Positions 1-7,202 are shown, numbered from the stretch's first letter. The stretch is DNA of 18,187 nucleotides from Tissierellia bacterium (GCA_012521625.1 JAAYLY010000134.1:1-18187), one strand, 5' to 3'. Numbers and translations are program-made. The notes: generated by a model not told the origin, from the letters alone.

Positions 1-507
1 ACTATCTATATCCGCCATTTTTAATTTCCTCACATCTTCCTTAGCCTGCTTGCTACCCCCTGCCCTTACATAAACTGCATCATACTCTAATGCTACAGTT
101 ACGAAATAGGGCCTGGCACTTCTAATGGAACCTAGAGCTTCTGGATCATTTATTAAATAGAGCCCCAAATATCTAGTATAGGGTGCCTCCACTGGAAATT
201 CATAGATGATTTCAGCATCCTTCAAGCCGGCCTGCCATCTGGCATTAGGGTGGTTATCGAACATTACCGCAACTACCCTTCTATTTACCTTTTCTTCAGG
301 AGCATAAATACCACTTAAGGGTGAAGGGACTCCTTCAACCTCCTCTATCTCCCCTTCCTCCTGTGGTACTTGTCCATCTACCTCTTCTACTATCTCTTCC
401 TCAACCTCCTTCTTTTCCTCCTCAACTAGATTTTTATCTTCCTTCTTACAGGAAAGAAGGTTCATCATTAAAAATATAGCTATTAGTATGTATATTATCC
501 TCTTCAT
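1..507 (-). CDS. DUF3048 (YerB-like) lipoprotein, N-terminal part only
   Basis: Partial gene: it starts at 507 and runs off the left edge, leaving about 169 residues. The ATG has an AAGGGGA ribosome-binding site 7 nt upstream and lies 11 nt after the dgkA stop. The N-terminus is a lipoprotein signal: Lys/Arg, a hydrophobic stretch, then LLSC with the candidate lipidated Cys at residue 20. A very acidic Glu/Lys/Val linker follows (about 21-65), then a globular start with VVAVMFDNHPNARWQAGL, EFPVEAPYTRYLG, GSIRSARPYF and YVRAGGS. These fit the DUF3048 family, which includes B. subtilis YerB. The family has no firmly established function. By inference the protein is anchored to the outer face of the membrane. 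The spacing suggests it is the last visible gene of the phoH-ybeY-dgkA group. The family call is good; the function is unknown. Confidence 0.85.
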   Translation of the reverse strand, partial: MKRIIYILIAIFLMMNLLSCKKEDKNLVEEEKKEVEEEIVEEVDGQVPQEEGEIEEVEGVPSPLSGIYAPEEKVNRRVVAVMFDNHPNARWQAGLKDAEIIYEFPVEAPYTRYLGLYLINDPEALGSIRSARPYFVTVALEYDAVYVRAGGSKQAKEDVRKLKMADIDS

Positions 508-518
508 CTTCAATCCCC

Positions 519-1220
519 TTAATTTATGATTTGGAATGCTAAAATAGCTACTAAAATCCCTAAAACAGCCCCTAGGGTGACTTCTATGGCAGTATGGATC
601 TTACCCTCTACCCTACTTTCACCAACTAAGAAGGCTAAGCCATAGGCTAGGGTAACTACTAGGATATTTTCTACTAAAAAAGATATTATGGTCGCTATAC
701 AAAAAGCTATGGCAGAATGCCCGCTTACAGTGCCACCCTGAAAATGGGTCCCCCTTCCCCTGTAATATTTAGCCTTAAGGCCTATGGTAAATAGGATGAC
801 CAATAAGAGGGATATGAAGGTTAGGTGGATTGGAGATCGCCTAATCTTCATAAAGATGATTTCAGAAAAGGCGCTTAGGCGGTCAAAGAATAAAAGATAG
901 CCTACTATTAAAGCATTTACTGCTGCTATTAAAACTGCCCCTGCAGCTATATCTTTTACTATCCTAGCCAGGGGGTGATAATCCTTGGTAATCATATCTA
1001 TGGTTTTTTCAATAGCCGTATTGATCATCTCCAAGGTTAAGACTAGGGCAATAGCAAAGAGGAGGATTAAAAACTCCAGCCGAGAGAAGTCAAAAAATAG
1101 GCTTAAGCCTAAAACGCCAATGGCTATAATATAGTGGATTAGCATATTCTTCTCGGTCTTTATGGATTGGATAATGCCAGAGACGGCATAATTAAAACTA
1201 TCGATTAAGCTCCTCTTCAT
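519..1220 (-). CDS. dgkA: DgkA-type undecaprenol/diacylglycerol kinase fused to a PAP2 phosphatase domain
   Basis: Membrane protein of 233 residues. Residues 1-115 are a DgkA-type lipid kinase with three hydrophobic helices and the signature EMINTAIEKTID (64-75), followed by KDIAAGAVL (89-97). In Gram-positives this family mainly phosphorylates undecaprenol. Residues about 130-233 are a second, PAP2-like membrane domain. It carries K149-x6-R156, VSGH (165-168) and SR-x5-H (202-209), which match the three phosphatase motifs. R156 is followed by Gly rather than Pro, and the usual HxxxD ends in Glu (E213). Plain DgkA proteins are about 120-130 residues, so this is a true fusion and not a read-through error. 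Both activities could feed undecaprenyl phosphate to the cell wall. The ATG at 1220 has TAAGGGGAG upstream; an in-frame ATG at 1238 has no such site. The 5' end overlaps ybeY by 23 nt. Confidence 0.9.
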   Translation of the reverse strand: MKRSLIDSFNYAVSGIIQSIKTEKNMLIHYIIAIGVLGLSLFFDFSRLEFLILLFAIALVLTLEMINTAIEKTIDMITKDYHPLARIVKDIAAGAVLIAAVNALIVGYLLFFDRLSAFSEIIFMKIRRSPIHLTFISLLLVILFTIGLKAKYYRGRGTHFQGGTVSGHSAIAFCIATIISFLVENILVVTLAYGLAFLVGESRVEGKIHTAIEVTLGAVLGILVAILAFQIIN

Positions 1221-1677
1221 CTTTTCTCCCCTTATCATTCTTGAAAATGCCTAACCGCTTCATTACTTCCTTCTCCTTACTCCTCATGGCCTTCTTTTCC
1301 TCTTCCTCCATATGGTCATATCCCATTAAATGTAACATACTATGGGCAGTTAGATAGGCAATTTCCCTTTCCAAGCTATGATTAAATTCCTCAGCCTGTT
1401 CCTTGGCCTTTTCTATGGATATGACTATATCGCCTAAGATGGGTAAAAGTCCAAATTCATCCTCTAGGGGAAAGGAGAGGACATCCGTGGGCCTATCTAC
1501 TCCCCTGTACTCCCTATTAAGCTGTTGGATTTCCTCATTATCCACCAGGGAAACGGAAACCTCATAATCCAACCCCAAGCCTTCCACCAAGAGGGATTCC
1601 TTAACTACCCTCTTAATTATTTCCTCTATCTTATCATCTATCTGGATAGGCTGCCTATTATCTATATAAACCTCCAT
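1198..1677 (-). CDS. ybeY: Endoribonuclease YbeY (rRNA maturation and ribosome quality control)
   Basis: Zinc-dependent single-strand endoribonuclease of the UPF0054 family, 159 residues, the normal length. The family acts in the cytoplasm on 16S rRNA 3'-end processing and in 70S ribosome quality control. The metal-binding motif HSMLHLMGYDH gives His112, His116 and His122. The conserved NREYRGVDRPTDVLSFP block (54-70) precedes it and contains the family arginine. The C-terminus is charged (Glu/Lys/Arg-rich), as is common. The ATG at 1677 has an AGAGGT ribosome-binding site and lies 22 nt after the phoH stop, the usual phoH-ybeY pairing. The 3' end overlaps the start of dgkA, so the two are probably translationally coupled. 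Confidence 0.95.
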   Translation of the reverse strand: MEVYIDNRQPIQIDDKIEEIIKRVVKESLLVEGLGLDYEVSVSLVDNEEIQQLNREYRGVDRPTDVLSFPLEDEFGLLPILGDIVISIEKAKEQAEEFNHSLEREIAYLTAHSMLHLMGYDHMEEEEKKAMRSKEKEVMKRLGIFKNDKGRKDEEELNR

Positions 1678-1699
1678 TTATTTACCTCTTCCTTCCCTC

Positions 1700-2662
1700 T
1701 TATTTATTTTCATACTTTTCAAAGGCCTCGATAATTCTTTGAACCAGCGGGTGCCTTACTATGTCAAATTTAGATAGGTAAATTAAGTCAATCCCCTCTA
1801 TATCCTTTAATATCTTAAGAACTGTCTTTAGGCCCGATTCCTTACCCTTGGGTAAATCCACCTGGGTAACGTCGCCTGTAATGATGGCCTTTGATCCATA
1901 GCCTAACCTAGTTAAAAACATCTTCATCTGCTCATTTGTGGTATTTTGAGCTTCATCAAGGATTACATAGGCATTATCCAAGGTCCTTCCCCTCATATAG
2001 GCTAGGGGAGCTACTTCAATTAGGCCCTTTTCCATATATCTAATATAATTTTCATAACCTAAAATATCGAATAAGGCATCGTAAATAGGCCTTAAATAGG
2101 GGTCAATTTTTTCCTGCAAGTCCCCTGGTAGAAAGCCTAAGCTTTCCCCTGCCTCCACCGCCGGCCTAGTGAGGATTATCCTGTTGACTTCCTTATTTTT
2201 AAAGGCCTGGGCTGCCATGGCCACAGCTAGGTAAGTTTTACCAGTCCCAGCAGGACCAATGCCAAAGACTATGTCGCTCCTTCTAATGGCATCTAAATAT
2301 CTCTTTTGTCCTAGGGTCTTAGGCTTTATACTCTTTCCTGTAGAAGTTACGCAGACAACTTCATTGAGGAGTTCTTTGATGCTATCATCCTTCCCCTCTA
2401 CTATCAACCTAATGGCATATCTTAAATCCTGCTTTTCCAACCTCTTTTGCACCTTTATTATGTGGATTAGATTCAGCATTAATCTTTCGGCTGAAATTAG
2501 GTCAACCTCACTGCCAATTAGCTTTATAAGGCCGTCTCCTACTTTTACCCTAACATTTAATTCCTTTTCGATTATATTTATATTTTCATCTAATTCACCG
2601 AATAATTCCCTCATAATATTGTTATCTTCTATAAGTATTTCCTTTTCCAATGTATTTCCCAA
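1700..2662 (-). CDS. phoH: PhoH-family ATPase (PhoH-like protein)
   Basis: Cytoplasmic P-loop ATPase of 320 residues, the full family length. A small KH-like nucleic-acid-binding region occupies about residues 30-75. The ATPase core has Walker A GPAGTGKT (136-143), Walker B VILDEAQ (233-239), GDVTQVDLP (263-271) and a C-terminal RHPLVQRI (303-310). The biochemical role is not settled; constant pairing with ybeY points to RNA metabolism. The start codon is TTG at 2662, fixed by a perfect AGGAGG six bases upstream, and no ATG in frame is better placed. It lies 10 nt downstream of yqfD, so the sporulation genes and this RNA pair probably share a transcript. Confidence 0.94.
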   Translation of the reverse strand: MGNTLEKEILIEDNNIMRELFGELDENINIIEKELNVRVKVGDGLIKLIGSEVDLISAERLMLNLIHIIKVQKRLEKQDLRYAIRLIVEGKDDSIKELLNEVVCVTSTGKSIKPKTLGQKRYLDAIRRSDIVFGIGPAGTGKTYLAVAMAAQAFKNKEVNRIILTRPAVEAGESLGFLPGDLQEKIDPYLRPIYDALFDILGYENYIRYMEKGLIEVAPLAYMRGRTLDNAYVILDEAQNTTNEQMKMFLTRLGYGSKAIITGDVTQVDLPKGKESGLKTVLKILKDIEGIDLIYLSKFDIVRHPLVQRIIEAFEKYENK

Positions 2663-2672
2663 TATTTACCTC

Positions 2673-3860
2673 CTAATTTGATATGATTTGTATTTTCCCT
2701 ATATCTTCAATAGTTTCTATGGTCACTTTTGTCCTTAAAATATTTCCATCTATAGTATAGATGGCATTTCTAGATATGATTTCGCAGCTCTTATGAAGCT
2801 GCTTGTTAATTTCCTCAGTAGCTTCCAACTTGCTAGCCTGCTTCAGAAAATCTATATCCTGTTTTATTTCCTTTACCTCTACTTCCCTATAGATATAATT
2901 TACAAACTTTATGGGAAATTCAAATCCTAAAAAGTTGAATATACTTTTTTCCTCTACCTCTTCAATATAATTTTCAAAGGGAATTTCTCCAGATAAAAAC
3001 CTAATCCCCTTGCCATTTATTATTATACCCCTTTGCTTATAAACATTTCCGGTTTCAACCTTCTCCAATTTTACTATAGGTGTTTCAACCATATGGCTGT
3101 ATCTGGTCTGGGCTAAAACTTGCCCTTCTGCATGGACTAGGTAAATTTCATCAGAATTTTCACTTTCTATGACTCCTGAGATCAAGACATCATTTTCCTC
3201 AACTATCTCCCCCTTTTCAACAAGGGCCTCGCCATTTTTGGCTATTACCTTTACAACAACCCCCTTCTTCCTTGCAACTATATTGCAAGGATAAGAGGAA
3301 TCTACCCTTTCAGGATCTATATCCAATTCCTTTATTTCTACTATCAGCTTAACCCCATTGATCCTAACGTCTATAAAGGATAGGTAATCCAGCTCAGCTA
3401 GGATTATCCCTTCTACCTCTTCCTTATCTATCCTGTGTTTAAAGAGACCTTTCTTTATATTATTCTCTTCCAATAGTTTAATTATCTCTTCCTTTGGCGT
3501 TTGCTCGGCACCTATGATTTCTATTTTCCATATTATGGATGATAAAAATATAGACAAAACAATAAAAAGCATAAGGCCAAAGATAAAGGTCTTTCTATAC
3601 CTTATCCTATCTAGGAAGAAGGGAAGGCCCCTTCTTTTCACAACTTCCATTTCACAGCCTAATTTTTGGACTATCTCCTCCAAGGCCCTATAGCCCTCCA
3701 AGGAAACTGTCCCCTCTAAGGTACTACTGTCTAACCTATTAACATTCCTTAAGTATATATCCTTCGAAAGGGCTAAATTTAACAGCCTTTCCAGTGTCAA
3801 TCCTTTTATCCTAATAATAACATAACCCTTTATATAATTCCATATTTTTATGGCCAGCAT
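2673..3860 (-). CDS. yqfD: Sporulation protein YqfD
   Basis: Membrane protein of 395 residues, close to the usual YqfD length. It has an N-terminal cytoplasmic region (1-85, with many basic residues), a single hydrophobic segment (about 92-112), then a long region after the membrane. That region begins with WKIEIIGAEQTPKEEIIKLLEENNI (written here as a run of family-typical residues only at 111-118), followed by EIKELDIDPERVD and PCNIVARKKGVVVKV. The family is required for normal spore formation in B. subtilis, where it is expressed in the mother cell; the molecular role is unknown. The ATG at 3860 has AGAGGTG upstream and lies 10 nt after yqfC. The pair is therefore a clear two-gene unit and evidence that the host lineage sporulates. 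Confidence 0.92.
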   Translation of the reverse strand: MLAIKIWNYIKGYVIIRIKGLTLERLLNLALSKDIYLRNVNRLDSSTLEGTVSLEGYRALEEIVQKLGCEMEVVKRRGLPFFLDRIRYRKTFIFGLMLFIVLSIFLSSIIWKIEIIGAEQTPKEEIIKLLEENNIKKGLFKHRIDKEEVEGIILAELDYLSFIDVRINGVKLIVEIKELDIDPERVDSSYPCNIVARKKGVVVKVIAKNGEALVEKGEIVEENDVLISGVIESENSDEIYLVHAEGQVLAQTRYSHMVETPIVKLEKVETGNVYKQRGIIINGKGIRFLSGEIPFENYIEEVEEKSIFNFLGFEFPIKFVNYIYREVEVKEIKQDIDFLKQASKLEATEEINKQLHKSCEIISRNAIYTIDGNILRTKVTIETIEDIGKIQIISN

Positions 3861-3870
3861 ACAAACACCT

Positions 3871-4149
3871 CTAACGAATTATTTCAACTTTTTCTATTAA
3901 ACCATTGATGCTGATCTCCTCCATTAAAACATTTTTTATCTCCAGCCCCTGGCCGGTGATTTTTATCATACCTATCTTGCTATTTATTCTAATTAGGTCA
4001 TTGGTATACTCGATAATCCCCTTGTGGTTAGTAATATTTATCCTCACATCTCCTATAATTTCAATTTTAGGTAGATCTAAGGCCACATCTAGGGGTAAAT
4101 CTAAAGCAGTTGTAATAGACTCCTTAAAACGACCCATATCCTTTTTCAT
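3871..4149 (-). CDS. yqfC: Sporulation protein YqfC
   Basis: Small protein of 92 residues in the YabP/YqfC family, the expected length. The recognisable parts are a DLPLDVALDLPKIEIIGD block (18-35), followed by short beta-strand-like segments (RINITNHKGIIEYTND, IRINSKIGMIKITGQGL) that suggest an all-beta fold. Its partner yqfD starts 10 nt downstream. Family members are mother-cell sporulation proteins; the biochemical function is not established. The ATG at 4149 has AGGAGGG six bases upstream. An intrinsic terminator stands upstream of the gene, so yqfC should have its own promoter in the gap; a weak SigE-like candidate is listed separately. Confidence 0.9.
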   Translation of the reverse strand: MKKDMGRFKESITTALDLPLDVALDLPKIEIIGDVRINITNHKGIIEYTNDLIRINSKIGMIKITGQGLEIKNVLMEEISINGLIEKVEIIR

Positions 4150-4166
4150 GCATATCCCTCCTATTA

Positions 4167-4195
4167 ATAATATGATTACAGAAAGGAGACTATTA
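4167..4195 (-). promoter_or_regulatory. Candidate sporulation SigE-type promoter for yqfC-yqfD
   Basis: On the minus strand TAATAGT (4195-4189), 14 bases, then CATATTAT (4174-4167). The SigE consensus is KMATATT-N14/15-CATACAHT, so the match is six of seven and six of eight. In B. subtilis these genes are SigE-dependent. Weakness: transcription would begin at about 4160, inside the AGGAGGG ribosome-binding site at 4162-4156, leaving an extremely short leader. This may be chance in AT-rich DNA. Confidence 0.3.
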
Positions 4196-4212
4196 CCTTT
4201 AGCTAATTACTA

Positions 4213-4246
4213 AATAAAAAAAGAAGGGCAATTAGATACCCTTCTT
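4213..4246 (-). terminator. Intrinsic terminator with the upstream gene's stop codon in its loop
   Basis: On the minus strand AAGAAGGG (4246-4239) pairs perfectly with CCCTTCTT (4228-4221) across a 10-nt loop, and a T-rich run ending near 4213 follows. The TAA stop of the 4232-4711 gene (4234-4232) lies inside the loop, and its last codons form the stem. This closes the nfeD-floA unit and separates it from yqfC-yqfD. Confidence 0.8.
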
Positions 4247-4711
4247 CATCCTTTGAATACTCTTAGGTTCGGCTAAGATTTCAGACCAAATTACTGCATT
4301 TAGAAGCTCTTTATCCAGCTTTGATTGCCTTTTCTTTGTATCAACCAAGTCTTTATCTTGCTCTTTTTGCTCCTTCTGCTCTTCCTTCTCTATCATTTCA
4401 ACGTAACTAATAAACTTGGGCATATGGGCTTCATCATTGACTAGCTCCACATCCTTAATAGCCTGCAAATTTTTATCTTCAAACTCATAAGGTCTATCTT
4501 CTGCCTGGTATTTCTTTAACTCATCATTCCATCTTTTAATCCTATCTTCTAAATTATCTAGCTTACTTCTGCCTCCAGATGTATGTCTTTCACCCTTTTT
4601 CAATTCTTCAACCCTTTTCCTTCTTGCTTCTTCTATCTTCTTCTTATCCCCGATGCTCTTAAAGATGGTGTTTATAACTACTGCTATTATGAATATAAAA
4701 AAGGATTCCAT
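4232..4711 (-). CDS. Small membrane-anchored coiled-coil protein next to FloA (yqfB position), function unknown
   Basis: I do not recognise a characterised family. The 159-residue product has one N-terminal hydrophobic segment (about 3-20) followed by a basic stretch (23-39). That pattern predicts a membrane anchor with the rest in the cytoplasm. The middle is highly charged and probably coiled-coil (50-70), with a Glu/Lys/Gln-rich linker (108-120). It ends in a hydrophobic patch LLNAVIWSEILAEPKSI (136-152) that looks like a short docking helix. It sits directly after floA, 11 nt from its stop, where B. subtilis has yqfB, and just before a terminator. By inference it works with the flotillin or NfeD. 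The ATG at 4711 has only a weak site (GATAGG), suggesting low expression or coupling to floA. Confidence 0.8.
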   Translation of the reverse strand: MESFFIFIIAVVINTIFKSIGDKKKIEEARRKRVEELKKGERHTSGGRSKLDNLEDRIKRWNDELKKYQAEDRPYEFEDKNLQAIKDVELVNDEAHMPKFISYVEMIEKEEQKEQKEQDKDLVDTKKRQSKLDKELLNAVIWSEILAEPKSIQRMKKGI

Positions 4712-4722
4712 ATGATCACAAC

Positions 4723-5718
4723 CTATCTTTTATCCTTATCATCATCTTCAGCCATCTTAGAAATAGATGCCCGCATATTGGTATCGGCCATTATATTCTT
4801 CATGTTATAATAATCCATAACACCTAATTTCCCTTCTCTTAAGGCTTCAGCCATGGCAAGGGGAACTTCTGCCTCTGCTTCCACCAGTTTGGCCCTCATG
4901 GCTTGAGTTTCTGCCTTCATCTCCTGTTCCTTAGCAACTGCCATAGCCCTCCTCTCCTCTGCCTTAGCTTGGGCTATCCTCTTATCTGCTTCAGCCTGAT
5001 CCATCTGTAGCTTAGCACCAATATTCCTACCAACATCTACATCGGCTATATCTATTGAAAGGATTTCAAAGGCTGTACCCGAATCTAAACCTTTTTCTAA
5101 CACAGTTTGTGAGATGCTATCAGGGTTTTCCAGGACGTCCGTATGGGCCTCGGAACTACCAACGGTAGTTACAATACCTTCCCCTACCCTTGCTATGATA
5201 GTTTCTTCCCCAGCACCTCCCACTAACCTATCTATATTAGCCCTAACTGTTACCCTAGCCTTTGCTATAACTTCAATACCATCCTTAGCAACTGCTGAAA
5301 TCTGGGGTGTCTCTATAACCTTTGGATTTACAGATACTTGAACGGCTTCTAATACATTCCTGCCAGCTAAGTCTATGGCTGCAGCCCTTTCAAATACCAA
5401 GGGTATATTGGCCCTCTGGGCTGCTATTAAGGCATCTACAACTGCATTTACATTACCACCAGCTAAATAGTGGGCTTCCAGCTCGTTAATATCTATCTCT
5501 AAGCCAGCCTTTGTAGCTTTTATCAGAGGATTTACTATCCTAGATGGGTTAACCCTTCTAAGCCTCATACCTATAAGGGTGGATATCTTTATCTTAACTC
5601 CTGAAAAGTAGGCTGTAATCCATAGGCCAACGGGTATAAAGGAGAAGAACAACATAACAATAATAATAATCACTAAGGCAATACCAAATGTAAAAAATAT
5701 AGATGTATTTCCTAACAT
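4723..5718 (-). CDS. floA: Flotillin-like protein FloA
   Basis: Bacterial flotillin of 331 residues, the usual length. It is a membrane scaffold that organises fluid/rigid microdomains and helps secretion, signalling and cell-wall synthesis. The N-terminus has a hydrophobic hairpin-like segment (about 8-36). The family block follows with LRRVNPSRIVNPLIKATKAG (53-72) and AHYLAGGNVNAVVDALIAAQ (82-101). An SPFH-like core comes next, then an Ala/Glu-rich helix (about 230-300) with repeated AQAKAEERRAMAVAKEQE-type residues. The end is MDYYNMKNIMADTNMRASIS. The ATG at 5718 is preceded by AGGAGGG within the nfeD 3' end, and the gene begins 3 nt after the nfeD stop. Co-expression and joint function with the membrane protease-like NfeD are therefore very likely. 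Confidence 0.96.
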   Translation of the reverse strand: MLGNTSIFFTFGIALVIIIIVMLFFSFIPVGLWITAYFSGVKIKISTLIGMRLRRVNPSRIVNPLIKATKAGLEIDINELEAHYLAGGNVNAVVDALIAAQRANIPLVFERAAAIDLAGRNVLEAVQVSVNPKVIETPQISAVAKDGIEVIAKARVTVRANIDRLVGGAGEETIIARVGEGIVTTVGSSEAHTDVLENPDSISQTVLEKGLDSGTAFEILSIDIADVDVGRNIGAKLQMDQAEADKRIAQAKAEERRAMAVAKEQEMKAETQAMRAKLVEAEAEVPLAMAEALREGKLGVMDYYNMKNIMADTNMRASISKMAEDDDKDKR

Positions 5719-5721
5719 AGA

Positions 5722-7002
5722 TTAAACCCTCCTAACGTAGATTTTAGATCCTTCAATTCTCGATATTTCAACCTCAGTTCCCTTTGGGATATAACCTTCA
5801 TCGGACAAGACGTCTAAACGCTTTCCATCAACTTCAACAAAACCGCTGGGTCTTAATTCTGATACAGCTATACCCCTTTTAGCAACCAAATCTTCACTTA
5901 CTTCAAAGCTTACATAACCCCTTTCCTTAGTTGTGTCATTGGTAAGGATTATGGATTTAAACAACTTACTCTCAAATCCCCGCTTTACTAATATTATAGC
6001 AATTAATGCGGTTATTATTATGGCGATACTGATGGAGAATATCGCATTTAGTACAGAATCCATAGCTAAGACAACTCCAATAATAACGAAAAGGATTCCA
6101 CTTATACCTGGTAAGCCAAAACCTGGTATAATCATCTCTATTATCAACAGTATGATTCCCAATATGAATAAGGCCAATGAAGTCCAGTTGGAATTTCCTG
6201 CTAGGATATTTCCTCCAAAGTATAAGCCAAAGGCCATGATGCTGATGGTACCACCAAGGCCAAAGCCTGGAGCAAGTAATTCTACAACGAATCCTACGAA
6301 GGCTATGGTCAATAATAGGCTGCTTAAATAAGGGTTGGAGATATATTTCGCCAATTTTATCTGTAAGCTCTCATCTACCTTAATAAGCTCTGCATCTTTA
6401 TAGCCAAAATGCTCTAAGATCTCCCTATAATCCTTGGCAATATAATCAGCAATTCCTAAATCTAAGGCTTCTTGGGAAGTTAGGTTGATAAGTTTACCAG
6501 CCTCACTTACCCCTTCTACTACTATATCCTTATCAGCCATGCCCTCAATTATCATAAAGTTCCTTCCTCTATAGTTAGCCGTATCCCTTAACCAGGACCT
6601 CCACATGGAAAGAACTTTTTCCGTGTTGGGATTAGGCTCAGCAGAACCTATCATGGCATTGGGAGCCATAACTACCTTTTCGCTGGCAATTGTAATTAAT
6701 ACCCCGGCTGATCCGGCCTTCTTATTGACAAAGGAGATAGTTGGTATATTGCTGGACATGATTAGCTCTTTTATATCGTTGGCTTCAGCTATTAAGCCTC
6801 CATAGGTATCAATTTCAAAGATTATGGCAGAAACCTCTTCACCTTCTACCTCCTGTAGGCTGTTCTTAAGGAAATTTTTAGTTGCCCTATTTATCTCCCC
6901 CTGGATGGGAATTACATAAACTCTTTCCTCCTGTCCAAAGCTTAGGCTGGAAAGGAGGAATAAAAAAAGAAAAAGAATCGTTAGAAATCTTAACCTCCTC
7001 AA
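5722..7002 (-). CDS. nfeD: Long-form NfeD: ClpP-class membrane serine protease with C-terminal NfeD/OB domain
   Basis: Membrane protein of about 426 residues from the preferred TTG start. It begins with a signal peptide (Arg-rich start, hydrophobic core, SLSFG, about 1-23). A ClpP/SppA-like protease domain follows (about 28-200). The nucleophile is probably the Ser of KKAGSAG (residue 98); a Lys in NTEKVLSMWRSW (about 129) could complete a Ser-Lys dyad as in the archaeal 1510-N family. Four or five membrane helices span about 225-340, with repeated PGFGL motifs, and a C-terminal OB-fold NfeD domain occupies about 360-426. Long NfeD proteins pair with flotillins, and floA begins 3 nt downstream. 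An in-frame ATG at 7017 exists. However, GGGAGGTG stands five bases before the TTG at 7002, while the ATG has no such site. Confidence 0.92.
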   Translation of the reverse strand: MRRLRFLTILFLFLFLLSSLSFGQEERVYVIPIQGEINRATKNFLKNSLQEVEGEEVSAIIFEIDTYGGLIAEANDIKELIMSSNIPTISFVNKKAGSAGVLITIASEKVVMAPNAMIGSAEPNPNTEKVLSMWRSWLRDTANYRGRNFMIIEGMADKDIVVEGVSEAGKLINLTSQEALDLGIADYIAKDYREILEHFGYKDAELIKVDESLQIKLAKYISNPYLSSLLLTIAFVGFVVELLAPGFGLGGTISIMAFGLYFGGNILAGNSNWTSLALFILGIILLIIEMIIPGFGLPGISGILFVIIGVVLAMDSVLNAIFSISIAIIITALIAIILVKRGFESKLFKSIILTNDTTKERGYVSFEVSEDLVAKRGIAVSELRPSGFVEVDGKRLDVLSDEGYIPKGTEVEISRIEGSKIYVRRV

Positions 7003-7007
7003 TAATA

Positions 7008-7015
7008 CACCTCCC
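7008..7015 (-). promoter_or_regulatory. Ribosome-binding site that places the nfeD start at TTG 7002
   Basis: GGGAGGTG reads on the minus strand from 7015 to 7008, followed by five bases and then TTG (7002-7000). The in-frame ATG at 7017 overlaps this site and is preceded only by an AT-rich run, so it is a poor start. Confidence 0.65.
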
Positions 7016-7017
7016 AT

Positions 7018-7202
7018 ATTAACCCTATAATTATAATATTATTCTTTACTAATTTCTTTACCCATTAATTACACCTTTAACAAAGTTTTTAGTAAAAAAG
7101 CCTGAGTATAAATACTCAGGCTTTTAATCTAATATGTCAAACATATTGATTTCAACTTCGTCTTTTAGCTTCGTCAGGGGGAGGTCGTCGCTTTAAGTTT
7201 GA
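7018..7202. other. Gap between nfeD and rpsU: possible nfeD -10 box, terminator and a short coding-like remnant
   Basis: This 185-base gap holds, from the rpsU side: an open frame of about 22 codons ending at 7127-7129, an inverted repeat AATATGT-3-ACATATT (7131-7147), and the rpsU terminator (7096-7125). An AT-rich nfeD upstream region follows, with TATAAT on the minus strand at 7035-7030. No good -35 box accompanies it. B. subtilis carries yqeY in this interval; no yqeY is present here. Confidence 0.5.
7096..7125 (-). terminator. Intrinsic terminator after rpsU
   Basis: A perfect 13-bp stem: AAAAGCCTGAGTA (7125-7113, minus strand) pairs with TACTCAGGCTTTT (7108-7096) around a 4-nt loop, and T residues continue to 7094. 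This is a strong rho-independent terminator. It ends the mtaB-hinT-rpsU transcript before nfeD. The other strand also has some T residues, so a minor bidirectional role is possible. Confidence 0.92.

Noticed and set aside
2259..2681. Long plus-strand open frame of 140 codons opposite phoH
   Set aside because: It lies antisense to an unmistakable PhoH, has low-complexity Ser/Leu/Phe-rich composition and no recognisable domain. It is a shadow of the minus-strand gene. The same holds for the other plus-strand frames, such as those at 5933-6331 and 13225-13524.
7131..7147. AATATGT-3-ACATATT inverted repeat as an operator
   Set aside because: It sits inside the rpsU 3' region directly before the terminator, is AT-only apart from two bases per arm, and has no promoter beside it. 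It is more likely a minor hairpin.
7152..7174. Short direct repeat CTTCGTC-6-CTTCGTC as a possible repeat element
   Set aside because: Only two 7-base copies, both inside the short coding-like frame (LTKLKDEVE). No further copies or repeat structure were seen, so it is not an array.
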